The notes under the pieces are model-generated. The model was not told where the DNA came from. It worked only from the letters and a program-made list of their open reading frames with translations, and made no database searches. A stretch of DNA of 38,260 bases from Bradyrhizobium sp. CCH5-F6. Its GTDB lineage: Bacteria; Pseudomonadota; Alphaproteobacteria; Rhizobiales; Xanthobacteraceae. The stretch spans positions 1 through 38,260 of the forward strand of contig NZ_LSIC01000135.1 of NCBI RefSeq assembly GCF_001556045.1, given 5' to 3'. The translations under genes and the position numbers were made by a program. Positions 8,343-16,464 of this stretch are shown here, piece after piece; position 1 is the stretch's first letter; every line of letters starts with the position of its first letter.

Positions 8343-8842
8343 AGTACACCCGTCTGATTCCGATCCTGCTGCTGCAATTATTGTTTGGCGGCCAGGCGTA
8401 TGCGCAAACGTCAGGTCAAAACACGATCGTCGTTGAGCGTCCGTGGGCGCGCGCGACACCCACCGGGGCGAAAAGCGGCGTTGTCTATCTGACCCTGATT
8501 AACAATGGCGGCTCTGGCGATAACCTGCTTAGCGCGACGACGCCGGTCGCGGACCAGATCCAATTTCACAGCGCCAGCGAGGAAAACGGCGTGTCCCGCA
8601 TGCGTGAGATGCGCACGGTTGAAGTCGCGCCTCGAGCCAGGGTCACTTTCAGTCCGGGAGGCCTGCACATCATGGTGGTCGGACTAAAGCAGCCGCTCAA
8701 GGAGGGGCAAACCTTTCCGTTGACGTTGAATTTCGAAAAGGCGGGCACGCGAGAGGTGACCGTCCCCATCGCCAAGGTCGGCGCCATGCAAGCTGAAGAT
8801 ACGCCCGGAATGACGCACCGCCACGGCGACATGGCCAAATAG
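8339..8842 (+). CDS. PCuAC periplasmic copper chaperone
   Basis: A 167-residue protein of the PCuAC (DUF461) family, which binds Cu(I) in the periplasm and hands it to SCO proteins or cytochrome oxidase. A signal peptide ends at GGQAYAQ. The diagnostic metal motif is complete: His77, then 10 residues, Met88, then 21 residues, His110-x-Met112 (GGLHIMVVGL). The tail adds MTHRHGDM, a further possible copper site. I chose ATG 8339 (GGAG 6 nt upstream, coupled to the SCO1 stop) over the ATG at 8327. Confidence 0.93.
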   Translation: MKYTRLIPILLLQLLFGGQAYAQTSGQNTIVVERPWARATPTGAKSGVVYLTLINNGGSGDNLLSATTPVADQIQFHSASEENGVSRMREMRTVEVAPRARVTFSPGGLHIMVVGLKQPLKEGQTFPLTLNFEKAGTREVTVPIAKVGAMQAEDTPGMTHRHGDMAK

Positions 8843-8850
8843 TTGATCCC

Positions 8851-9807
8851 ATGCTCAAGCGCTTTCGAATTTCACTCAATCCACGGCAGCGCACTCATCT
8901 GAGGATCGTTGTGCCGTGCCTCTTGGCGATCAGCGTCATGCTCGTCCTTGTTGCCTATTCGCCGACATTTTACCGTTGGTTCTGCGCGGCGACCGGGTTT
9001 GGCGGAACAACACAGAGAGCGGAAACGGATTCCGGAAAAGTGTCAAATCGCGTGATTACCGTTCGGTTCGACAGCAATGTTGCGCTGGGGCTGCCTTGGC
9101 GGTTCGAGCCGCTTCAGCAGGAGGTGAAGGTCCATCTCGGAGAGCAACAGCTGGTATTCTTTACGGCCGAGAATCTGACCGACCAGGCAATCGTCGGACA
9201 CGCAACCTTCAACGTGACGCCGCCGACGACCGGAATCTACTTCAACAAGATCCAATGCTTTTGCTTCGACGAAGAGCGGCTCAATGCTCACCAGAAGGTC
9301 GACATGCCCGTCGTCTTCTTTGTCGATCCCGACATGGCATCTGACTCGGAGACGCGCAACATCGACACGATCACGCTCTCCTACACGTTCTTTCGCTCTG
9401 TAAATCCCGATAGCGCCAAAGACCTCTCCCGGTTTGCCGTCGCCGCCGAACCCGACCCGGTTCGAGGGCAACGACTCTTCGGCGAGCGATGTGCCGCCTG
9501 TCATGCGATCGACAGCAACAAGGCAGGTCCGATGCTCGGCGGCGTTCTTGATCGAAAGGCCGGAGCGGCAACCGGATACAAGTACTCGCCCGCCCTTGCT
9601 GGCGCAGGGCTGACATGGTCCGCAGCCAACCTCGATCGCTGGCTCGCCGATCCCCGCAAGTTCATTGCCGGCGCTAGAATGCCTGTTCGCGTGCCGGATG
9701 CCAGCGCCCGGCGGGATATCATTGGATACCTTCAGAAGGTTAAGGCGGATGTGAGCGCGCGCGCCTCATTCACATCGCCGGAAGACCGCTCAAATGGTCA
9801 CCCTTGA
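8851..9807 (+). CDS. Cox11/CtaG-cytochrome c fusion protein
   Basis: A 318-residue fusion. Residues 1-190 are Cox11/CtaG, the membrane-anchored chaperone that delivers copper to the Cu-B site of cytochrome c oxidase. They show one transmembrane helix (residues 20-37), the VNVALGLPW-like core and the copper motif QCFCF (Cys136, Cys138). Residues 200-300 are a cytochrome c domain with CAACH at 214-218, KAGPMLGGVLDRKAG, and a likely axial Met in GARMPVRV. Normal Cox11 ends before this point. The junction is in a single open frame with no repeat or break, so the fusion appears genuine. It begins 8 nt after the PCuAC stop. Coupling a copper chaperone to a redox centre suggests haem-driven copper reduction or electron delivery during metal insertion; that is inference. 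Confidence 0.9.
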   Translation: MLKRFRISLNPRQRTHLRIVVPCLLAISVMLVLVAYSPTFYRWFCAATGFGGTTQRAETDSGKVSNRVITVRFDSNVALGLPWRFEPLQQEVKVHLGEQQLVFFTAENLTDQAIVGHATFNVTPPTTGIYFNKIQCFCFDEERLNAHQKVDMPVVFFVDPDMASDSETRNIDTITLSYTFFRSVNPDSAKDLSRFAVAAEPDPVRGQRLFGERCAACHAIDSNKAGPMLGGVLDRKAGAATGYKYSPALAGAGLTWSAANLDRWLADPRKFIAGARMPVRVPDASARRDIIGYLQKVKADVSARASFTSPEDRSNGHP

Positions 9808-9824
9808 GACGCGGGGGTATGGAC

Positions 9825-10625
9825 ATGGATAGCAAACCTCGAATCTCCCGCACCACCGGACGGATGCTGCTGGTGCTCCTCGTCCTCGGTGTCTTCGGCG
9901 CCTGGTTTGCATTCGATCCCGGCTTCCGATCGCTAAGATCGTCTCTCTTCGGCAACGGAGCGGAGATGCTGCAGGACGAATTTGATCGGCGGGTGCATGA
10001 CTATGTCATGGCGCACCCTGAGATCATAGTGCAGTCGGTGAATCAACTGGAAGCGCGGGCTCGGGCAGCGGAGCAGACGGAGGCCCAGAAAGTTCTGCAG
10101 GCTCGAGCGGATGAAGTGTTCCGCGATCCCGACAGTCCGGTTGGCGGCAATCCCAATGGCGATGTCACCGTTGTCGAGTTCTTCGACTACAACTGTCCCT
10201 ACTGCCGCCAAGTGGCGCCAGTGGTCACGAAGGCTGAGGAGAACGATCCTCAGCTGAGGATCGTCTACAAGGAGTTCCCCATTCTTGGGCCAAACTCGAC
10301 CTTTGCAGCCAAGGCTGCACTCGCGGCCGATAGGCAGGGCAAGTACGTTGCCTTTCACCGTGCCCTCTATCAGGTGCGCGGCACGGTTGATCAAGGCAAG
10401 ACCCTGGACGTGGCTGCCTCGGTCGGCTTGGACTTGGGCCGTCTCAAGGCCGACATGGATGACCCGAAGATCCGGGCCTCCATTGAGAAAAATCTCGGAC
10501 TTGCCCAAGCGCTGCGTATCAACGGGACGCCAGGATTTGTAATTGGCACTCAGATTCTTCGCGGCGCAACGGACCTCAACACGCTGCAGACATGGATTCG
10601 CGAGGTGCGAGATCATCGACAATAG
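9825..10625 (+). CDS. DsbA-family thiol oxidoreductase (ScsC/Com1-like)
   Basis: A 266-residue membrane-anchored DsbA-fold protein. There is one anchor helix (residues 13-30), then a helical stalk (VHDYVMAHPEIIVQSVNQLE) typical of ScsC/Com1-type proteins, then the thioredoxin-like domain with VVEFFDYNCPYC (Cys124, Cys127) and a cis-proline loop (GTPGFVIG). Stalked members oligomerise and act as disulfide isomerases in copper-stressed periplasm. The start at 9825 has a GGGGG run 7 nt upstream; ATG 9819 and TTG 9804 are alternatives. It partners naturally with the CcdA gene 24 nt downstream, a membrane donor of reducing power. Confidence 0.88.
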   Translation: MDSKPRISRTTGRMLLVLLVLGVFGAWFAFDPGFRSLRSSLFGNGAEMLQDEFDRRVHDYVMAHPEIIVQSVNQLEARARAAEQTEAQKVLQARADEVFRDPDSPVGGNPNGDVTVVEFFDYNCPYCRQVAPVVTKAEENDPQLRIVYKEFPILGPNSTFAAKAALAADRQGKYVAFHRALYQVRGTVDQGKTLDVAASVGLDLGRLKADMDDPKIRASIEKNLGLAQALRINGTPGFVIGTQILRGATDLNTLQTWIREVRDHRQ

Positions 10626-10649
10626 CCGGAATCTTGCAAGAGTTCAGCT

Positions 10650-11387
10650 ATGACAGAATTAACGGCCAACGCAATCGCCGCCGCATTTGCCGCAGGACTC
10701 GTTTCGTTCCTGTCTCCATGCGTACTGCCGCTCGTTCCCGGCTATGTATCCTATATTGCGGGTCAATCCGTCTCACAATCAAAACCCAACTCGTTGGTCG
10801 CGCGCGCTCAAGCTATTACTCTCAGTGCCTTTTTCGTTCTGGGGTTTGCGACCGTCTTCGTCATTCTCGGCGCGAGTGCTACTGCTCTTGGCCAGGCGCT
10901 CAATTCCTATCGCTATGAGCTGAACCTGGCTGGCGGCGCAATCGTCATTGCGTTTGGACTATTCACAGTCGGACTTGTGCGCCCTTCTTGGCTGCAACGA
11001 GACCTCCGGATCGATGTGAGCCTTCCTCGCGGGCGGCCGCTTGCCACCTATGTCCTGGGCGCAGCGTTTGCCTTCGGTTGGACGCCGTGCATCGGTCCGA
11101 TGCTTGGAACGATCCTCACGGTCAGCGCTGCGTCGGCCACGATCGGCAAGGGCATCGCCTTCCTCGCCATTTATTCATTTGGGCTGGGAGTGCCGTTTTT
11201 GCTTGCAGCCGCCTTTACCGACGGCCTCTTGGCACGGCTCAGGTCAATCGGCCGAATTGGTTACATTCTTCAGCTGTTTGCGGGCGGCGTGATGATCGTC
11301 ATGGGCGTCGCCATGATCACTGGATATTTGTCAAACTTTTCCATCTGGCTGCTGGAGGCCTTTCCAGCGCTGTCGACAATCGGATGA
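10650..11387 (+). CDS. ccdA: CcdA-type cytochrome c biogenesis membrane protein
   Basis: CcdA carries electrons from cytoplasmic thioredoxin across the inner membrane to periplasmic thiol proteins. The 245-residue product has six hydrophobic segments. It shows the two conserved cysteine-proline motifs, LVSFLSPCVLPLVPGY and FAFGWTPCIGPMLGT, which form the transmembrane redox pair. Length and motifs are complete. Its position after the DsbA-like and thioredoxin genes indicates that it supplies them with reductant. A second, more distant CcdA-like protein is encoded at 26173-26868. Confidence 0.93.
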   Translation: MTELTANAIAAAFAAGLVSFLSPCVLPLVPGYVSYIAGQSVSQSKPNSLVARAQAITLSAFFVLGFATVFVILGASATALGQALNSYRYELNLAGGAIVIAFGLFTVGLVRPSWLQRDLRIDVSLPRGRPLATYVLGAAFAFGWTPCIGPMLGTILTVSAASATIGKGIAFLAIYSFGLGVPFLLAAAFTDGLLARLRSIGRIGYILQLFAGGVMIVMGVAMITGYLSNFSIWLLEAFPALSTIG

Positions 11388-11530
11388 AAAGTTGGCTGAG
11401 CAACATATCGAGGAGATCAGACAGGTGCATAGCTTTTGGGGCAGGGGGACACGTCAAGGTGATGGCGCGGCCTGCGGTGGAGGCGCGGCTATCGCCGTGA
11501 TGCCAATGCAAGCACAACAGGAGAATACTC

Positions 11531-12400
11531 ATGGCTCAATATGCACATCCGGAAATGCTCGTCGAAACTGCGTGGGTCGCGGAACACGGCACCGATCCCG
11601 GCGTCCGCCTGGTCGAGGTGGATGTGGACACCGCAGCCTATGATCAAGGGCACATAAAAGACGCCTTAGCCTGGAATTGGACGACGCAACTGTGTGACAC
11701 GTTGGAGCGCGACATCATACCAAAGGATGCCTTCGAGACGCTCATGGCCGATTCCGGTATCGGCAACGACACATCGGTGATCCTCTACGGTGACAACAAT
11801 AACTGGTTTGCCGCGTGGGCACTCTGGCAGATGAAGATCTATGGCCATCAGGACGTGCGGCTGATGAACGGCGGACGCAAGAAATGGTTGGCCGAAGGAC
11901 GCGAAATCACGATGCAGGCGCCTACAGTTGCGAGGGCAAGCTATCGTGCCACAGAACCCAACAACTCGCTCAGAGCGCTTCTGCCCGAGGTTCAACAGGC
12001 CTTCGAGAACAATAGTCACACGCTTGTCGATGTGCGAAGCACTGACGAGTTCACAGGCAAGATCCTATCACCGCCCGGTTTGCCCGAGACCTGTCAACGC
12101 GGCGGGCACATCCCGGGTGCGAAAAGCATTCCGTGGGGAATGGCTTGCAACGATGACGGTACCTTCAAGTCGCCGGACGAACTCGCAGCACTATATGAAG
12201 GAAAGGGAGTAAGTGTGGGCAGGCCCACGATCGCGTACTGCCGCATCGGCGAACGCTCCAGCCACACTTGGTTCGCGCTGAAGTACCTGCTGGGCTACGA
12301 CGACGTGAAGAACTACGACGGTTCGTGGACCGAGTGGGGCAACAGGGTCCGCGCTCCCGTTGCGAGAGGTCCCGAGGAGGGAAGCCAGAAAGCTGCCTGA
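11531..12400 (+). CDS. Two-domain rhodanese (thiosulfate/mercaptopyruvate sulfurtransferase)
   Basis: A 289-residue sulfurtransferase with two rhodanese domains. The N-terminal domain (LVEVDVDTAAYDQGHI) is the inactive scaffold. The C-terminal one has LVDVRSTDEFTGK and the active loop CRIGERSS with the catalytic Cys237. The loop composition and the lack of a signal peptide point to a cytoplasmic enzyme of the thiosulfate-cyanide sulfurtransferase type. AGGAG lies 8 nt upstream of the ATG. The 140 nt between ccdA and this gene hold no clear gene. It could feed sulfane sulfur to metal detoxification or cluster repair; context is the only support. Confidence 0.88.
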   Translation: MAQYAHPEMLVETAWVAEHGTDPGVRLVEVDVDTAAYDQGHIKDALAWNWTTQLCDTLERDIIPKDAFETLMADSGIGNDTSVILYGDNNNWFAAWALWQMKIYGHQDVRLMNGGRKKWLAEGREITMQAPTVARASYRATEPNNSLRALLPEVQQAFENNSHTLVDVRSTDEFTGKILSPPGLPETCQRGGHIPGAKSIPWGMACNDDGTFKSPDELAALYEGKGVSVGRPTIAYCRIGERSSHTWFALKYLLGYDDVKNYDGSWTEWGNRVRAPVARGPEEGSQKAA

Positions 12401-12401
12401 C

Positions 12402-12518
12402 ATGTGGAGTGGCCCAGCCCATCCGCTGCGCAGACGAGCGCGCGTCGGCGAGAATATATACGAGGCTCTGAAGGAAGTGGCGATATCGCCCGATCTCTAT
12501 CACTGGGTTAGGAGTTGA
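12402..12518 (+). CDS. Possible 38-residue peptide
   Basis: A short open frame starts 1 nt after the sulfurtransferase stop and ends ahead of the Met-rich protein gene. The product is basic at the front and ends in a helix-like stretch (YEALKEVAISPDLYHWVRS). The close spacing and a GAGG upstream inside the preceding gene would allow coupled translation. There is no recognisable family, and it could be a chance frame or the tail of a lost gene. Confidence 0.25.
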   Translation: MWSGPAHPLRRRARVGENIYEALKEVAISPDLYHWVRS

Positions 12519-12571
12519 ACCGAGGCTTGAAGCCAAGTGGTTCCGAGTGGAACCGACAGGAGGACAAACAA

Positions 12572-13099
12572 ATGCGCAGGATCAGCATTCTTTTCGCAGC
12601 CGCGGCTGGGCTCACGCTGGCCATGACCGCAGCGGGCACAGTGCACGCTCAGGGCATGGAGAGCAGTATGGAACGGGGCATGATGCACGGGGCGTCGGAC
12701 CACGCACAGTGCATGAGTATGATGCGTGACCGCATGGGCAACATGGGTTCCGGTATGATGGATCAGCGCATGGGCGGCGGAATGATGGGTGGTGGCATGA
12801 TGGGCTCGAGCGCCGGTGGCATGATGATGGACCGAGACATGATGGGAGGAGGCGGAGCGAGATCTGGTATGGGCGCACTATTCGGCTCCCGCGTCACGCC
12901 CGTCATGAACTTGTCGATCGATGACGTGCGCGGCTACCTCGACATGCAGCTCAATCGCCTCGACAACAAGCGCCTCAAAATCGGAGACGTCAAAAGCGAC
13001 GACGCCAACATCACCGCTGACATCGTCACCCTCGACAACTCGCTTGTGCAAAGACTGAAGGTCGACCGCCACACCGGTGCGATCGAATACGAGAGCTAA
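12572..13099 (+). CDS. Exported Met-rich protein with C-terminal conserved domain
   Basis: A 175-residue protein. The signal peptide is residues 1-25 (ending TVHAQG). A long Met/Gly segment follows (about residues 28-105, with repeated GGGMMGGGMMG motifs and isolated His and Cys), likely binding Cu(I) or Ag(I). The last 65 residues form a compact domain (LSIDDVRGYLDMQL, RLKIGDVKSDDANITADIV) of the kind seen next to copper oxidases in rhizobia, predicted to be a small alpha/beta fold. AGGAGG lies 8 nt upstream of the ATG. It is probably the last gene of the copper block. The metal role is inferred from composition and location. Confidence 0.78.
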   Translation: MRRISILFAAAAGLTLAMTAAGTVHAQGMESSMERGMMHGASDHAQCMSMMRDRMGNMGSGMMDQRMGGGMMGGGMMGSSAGGMMMDRDMMGGGGARSGMGALFGSRVTPVMNLSIDDVRGYLDMQLNRLDNKRLKIGDVKSDDANITADIVTLDNSLVQRLKVDRHTGAIEYES

Positions 13100-13268
13100 G
13101 CGGCGTATTGAGCATATCAGGTCTCATATCGCCGCCGTCGCACAGTCTAGGCTAAGGCGTGGCGGAAAGCAGTTGGCGAATCGCAAGGTCCGAGTGCGTG
13201 AGAAACTCGGGGGTGCTGACGTGCACGCTTCGCTGCTCGTCGCACAGAGCGACGACCGCTCAGACGCA

Positions 13269-13646
13269 TCACGTTCTCATTGCCGACAGCGGGAGTCCCT
13301 CGATAGAGCTTACCTCGACCGCACACGCCTGATGAATTGCCCATCCTGCGCTGGTGCCGATAATGAACGCCAGCAGTGCAGCCGCGACCGGGCCGATACG
13401 ACTGTGCAGGCGAGGCTCCACCAGATGGTCCAGAGCGAGCCGATGTGGCACGGGCTCGCTTGCAACGCCGCCATAGCGCCGATGCAACTCGGCGCCTAAC
13501 GCACGCCATGCGCAAACACGCTCGGCATCACAGGGATGCGAAGCGAGCCATGCACGCACCGCCTCGCGGCGTTTTGCAGATAGTTCATTGTCTACATAGG
13601 CATGCAGTTCGTCTTCCGTGACAGGGATGTTGCGCTCAGTCATCAT
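13269..13646 (-). pseudogene. Truncated anti-sigma factor gene
   Basis: The first part is typical of a membrane anti-sigma factor of the ChrR/zinc-finger-like group found next to ECF sigma genes: TEDELHAYVDNELSAKRR, WLASHPCDAERVCAWRALG, then one membrane helix (AALLAFIIGTSAGWAIHQA). Family members usually run on for over 100 residues after the helix with a periplasmic sensor domain. Here the frame ends 18 residues after the helix. Downstream frames on this strand do not restore a recognisable sensor domain. With the ECF sigma remnant directly upstream, I read this as the surviving half of a dead sigma/anti-sigma pair. Confidence 0.65.
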
Positions 13647-13842
13647 CGTGGTCCCCGATTCCGTTGAACGTCGGCAGCGCACCTCTGGGAATTGGCCCCG
13701 ACAAACAGTCGTCCGGAGCGCGCCGCCAACTCAAGGCTGTCCAGAACGAAACCATTTGCGATCTCACCGTGCGAGTCAGCGCTGGAGAGTAGCGGCCGAC
13801 TGCCGGGATAAGAGGTTCGAGGTTGCGGCGGAAGGCATTCAT
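13636..13842 (-). pseudogene. Remnant of an ECF sigma factor gene
   Basis: From 13842 downward on the minus strand the sequence reads MNAFRRNLEPLIPAVGRYSPALTR, which fits the N-terminus of ECF sigma factors (region 2.1). Another frame then carries LDSLELAARSGRLFVGAN, which fits the start of region 2.2 onward. A frame change is therefore needed, and most of the gene, including region 4, is missing. The anti-sigma fragment begins inside its 3' end. This is a short similarity call from memory and should be treated as tentative. Confidence 0.45.
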
Positions 13843-14201
13843 TGGACGATCCCGCCGAGGTCGTTGTCGGAGCATAAGGATCAACACCGGAAGGGTGCGA
13901 CTATTCCGCCCGCTCAGCCATTTCCTTTGGTGGCAGAACGCTGCGGTCGGGAGCGGGAGGAAGAGCCGCAGAGTTAGTGGCTACCTCAAGATGCCCTCGC
14001 GACTGGCAGCATGTGCCGCCTGTTGCGCAAGCGAGGGTGAGAATCTGCTGGTTCGCGTCGCTGGCTGCGGTAGCGCAGCTACAGTCGCAAGCAAAAAGAT
14101 GGAGTGACTAGCTCAAGTTGCCTCGCATGTTGGGCGGTTCGATAATCGATCAACGTTCACGAGTGTGGCGAAGCTGACCGCCTGGACTACGACCCAAGGT
14201 T
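13843..14201. other. Intergenic region without a recognisable gene
   Basis: No frame in this stretch shows a domain, signal peptide or strong ribosome binding site. It lies between the sigma-factor remnant and a symporter remnant and is probably decayed sequence. Confidence 0.5.
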
Positions 14202-14639
14202 TTGAAATCCGGCCATTGTAACCTGACGCGGGGCCGTATCGCGATCATGGCTGTCGCGATCGTTGGGAATCTGCCGCTGCTGATTGTTTACGCTGACGAC
14301 AGAGTGGGATCCGCGATCATCGCGGCGACTACGATCAGCGGCACCATGGTGATGGGGCTGGCGCCCGTATCCTGCTGTCTGGGATTCCGTCTGCAGGATC
14401 CACGAGCTTTCGTCTTGCGTTTTGGCCCGGTCTCATCATCGCCGTACTAGGGTCGATCGAAACGTTCGCTCATCTGAGCATTTTTCCAGCGAATCTCGCT
14501 CTCGGTCAAGGCAAACACGCCCGGACCTTCGTCTCAATGCATGTGGGCTATTGGCACGTGCGGCTTTCTTGCAGGCGCATTGCTGCGGCGCACGACCCGC
14601 GGCCGGGTAGGCGCAGTACAGCTCAGCTCTAGTGGCTGA
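14202..14639 (+). pseudogene. C-terminal remnant of a sodium:solute symporter-like membrane protein
   Basis: Three successive frames join into one plausible membrane protein tail. The first frame gives AIMAVAIVGNLPLLIVYADD and ATTISGTMVMGLAPV. After a break near 14370 a second frame gives IPSAGSTSFRLAFWPG, IETFAHLSIFPANLALGQGK and HARTFVSMHVGYW. After a break near 14553 a third frame gives GTCGFLAGALLRRTTRGR and a stop at 14637-14639. The hydrophobic pattern and the LALGQGKHA region resemble the last helices of SSS-family transporters. The N-terminal two thirds are absent. Function is lost; the family call is moderate. Confidence 0.6.
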
Positions 14640-14703
14640 GCCCGCCGCAGACCGCAAACGGGCTCGCAGCGAGAGTTCACGACATTGCACGCCGTTGTGA
14701 CGA

Positions 14704-15693
14704 TCAGGGAAGCACCAGGCGTCCGACTCTGCTCCCGTAGTACTCTGTGAACCATAGAGCGCCGTCTGGTCCAGCCGTGATGCTGTGGGGTCCGCTACCG
14801 TCCGAGGGGACCGCAAATTCGCTGACCAGGCCGGTCGTCGTGATCCGGCCGATCTTGTTGCCGATCACACAGCGCGAACCTCGCTTGCGAACGCAACTGG
14901 CCTCAGTAAACCACAAGGCGCCGTCCGGTCCCGTTGTGATCCCGAACGGCTGCGCATTGGGATCGGGAAGCGCGAATTCGGTGATTTTGCCGTCGGTGGT
15001 AATTCGTCCGATCTTGCCGCTGAGGGATTCGGTGAACCACACCGCGCCATCTGGCCCCCTCGTTATGCCTTCGGGGCCACTGTTCTCCGTCGGGATCGTG
15101 AACTCGGTGACCGTGCCTTCCGTCGTCATCCGCCCGATTTTGTCACGAGCATCCGTGAACCACAGTGCGCCGTCTGGTCCGGCCGTGATCGCGCGAGCCT
15201 TCATCGGGATGACGGCGAATTCGGTGACCTCGCCGGTCGTCGTGATCCGTCCGATCTTGCCGCCAGCTCCATCGGTGAACCACAAGGCGCCGTCTTTCCC
15301 GCTCGTGATGCCAAGCGGTCCAGCCGGCCCGGGGACCGCGAATTCGACGACCAGCAGATTTTCAGCCGTGGCCGTCGCCGGAATGCGCCCGATCTTCTTC
15401 GAGGTAAAGTTAGTGAACCACAGCGCGCCGTCTGGTCCCGTTGTAATGGCATTCACGACGCCGCCCCCCTTGATCGGAAACTCGGTGAGCTCGCCATCGG
15501 TGGTAATTCGCCCGATCCGGCCCGCCGCCTCGGTGAACCACAGCGCACCGTCCGGTCCTCTCGTAATTGCGGAGGGACGGCTGGCGGCAGTAGCTAGAAC
15601 GAACTCGGTGATCGTGTGGGCAGCAGCAGGAATCGGTCCCGCAGCCAACTGGAGGGCCACCGTCGGCAAGAACCAAGCGAAAGCAATTCTCAT
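14704..15693 (-). CDS. Exported seven-bladed Vgb-like (streptogramin lyase-type) propeller
   Basis: A 329-residue exported protein with a signal peptide (MRIAFAWFLPTVALQLAAG). It has seven copies of the blade motif GPDGALWFTE...KIGRITT.G..TEF, giving a complete seven-bladed propeller. This is the Vgb/streptogramin B lyase architecture. Many environmental members with export signals have no proven lyase activity, so resistance should not be assumed. A Cys-containing insert (SCVRKRGSRCVIG) in the sixth blade is unusual and could form a disulfide. It lies downstream of a peroxiredoxin gene on the same strand with an 82-nt gap. Confidence 0.85.
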   Translation of the reverse strand: MRIAFAWFLPTVALQLAAGPIPAAAHTITEFVLATAASRPSAITRGPDGALWFTEAAGRIGRITTDGELTEFPIKGGGVVNAITTGPDGALWFTNFTSKKIGRIPATATAENLLVVEFAVPGPAGPLGITSGKDGALWFTDGAGGKIGRITTTGEVTEFAVIPMKARAITAGPDGALWFTDARDKIGRMTTEGTVTEFTIPTENSGPEGITRGPDGAVWFTESLSGKIGRITTDGKITEFALPDPNAQPFGITTGPDGALWFTEASCVRKRGSRCVIGNKIGRITTTGLVSEFAVPSDGSGPHSITAGPDGALWFTEYYGSRVGRLVLP

Positions 15694-15775
15694 GGCCTTC
15701 TCCGTCTAGGAGGGCCTCGCGCCGAGGCGCGATCTCACGAGGCCGCCCTGCCGGGTCGGCGTGAAATCAGCTTCT

Positions 15776-16324
15776 CTACACGTCCGTGGCTTCACCGCGG
15801 GCCGGGTAGTTGTTCTTGAGGACATAGTCGATGGCCGCCAGAATATCGGAGAAATGCGGGCGCGCGAATGGCATGGTCTGGACACTGCCGAAGTAGAGCG
15901 TGCCATCCGGCCGTATCAAATAAAGCGCCGGTTCAGAGAAGCGCGCGGGCTCTTCGACACCGGTGGACGTCATTCCGCGCCCGGACGAAATGAACAATCC
16001 CCAGCGGCGCGCAAGAGCGAGGTCGAGGCCGTACCCGATGCGCAGCCGCGTCAATCCCCAGGTTTCTCTGGTCTGCAATGCCCGTTCTTTCGTGTCGGAT
16101 GAGATCGCCGCCACGGCGACCCGGCGCCTGTCGAACTCGTCAAGCTTTGATTCCAGTTCCCGCAGCTGGGTCTTGCAAATTGGGCAATGCAAGCCGCGGT
16201 AGAACACGACAAGCGTGAACTGCGCCGGCTTCTCGCCTGCAAGGTCAAAGGAGCCGGCGGAGGCAATCTCGACGTGGAGCGGCGGTACAGGCTGCCGTGG
16301 AAACAGTGGCACGGGACTTGTCAT
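15776..16324 (-). CDS. Peroxiredoxin-like (AhpC/TSA) protein
   Basis: A 182-residue thioredoxin-fold protein of the AhpC/TSA group. The peroxidatic region is VVFYRGLHCPICKTQL with Cys47 and Cys50. The second block is VAVAAISSDTKERA, and the arginine in the C-terminal active-site area is in FSEPALYLIRPDG. It has no signal peptide, so it acts in the cytoplasm, reducing peroxides or thiols. The ATG at 16324 has AAGGA 8 nt upstream; in-frame ATGs at 16333 and 16351 are less well placed. It follows nrsF by 140 nt on the same strand and may extend the SigF operon, matching an oxidative-stress theme. Confidence 0.85.
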   Translation of the reverse strand: MTSPVPLFPRQPVPPLHVEIASAGSFDLAGEKPAQFTLVVFYRGLHCPICKTQLRELESKLDEFDRRRVAVAAISSDTKERALQTRETWGLTRLRIGYGLDLALARRWGLFISSGRGMTSTGVEEPARFSEPALYLIRPDGTLYFGSVQTMPFARPHFSDILAAIDYVLKNNYPARGEATDV

Positions 16325-16464
16325 GTTGGTCATCCTTTTCAAGGTGTTCAAGGCCGCGAGGGCAGAGCCTTGCGGCTTGTGAGCCCGCTTGGGTTCTTGC
16401 GTGACTATTTACTCGGCGAAGGGCTGCAGCTCGCGGAGCTCGCGCGATTGCGGCGCCAATGAGC

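Noticed and set aside
12780..12850. Short tandem-like ATGATGGG repeats
   Set aside because: They are codons of the Met-Gly segment of a protein, not a DNA repeat array or CRISPR. No CRISPR repeats were seen anywhere in the window.
14218..14223. GTAACC in a promoter-like position
   Set aside because: The bases at the required distance read CGCG, not CGAA, and no intact gene follows. Other GTAACC sites at 19953, 21276, 22774 and 37212 also fail the spacing test.
14747..15709. Plus-strand open frame of 320 codons
   Set aside because: It is the regular, repeat-driven mirror of the Vgb-like propeller, whose minus-strand frame has a signal peptide and true blade motifs.
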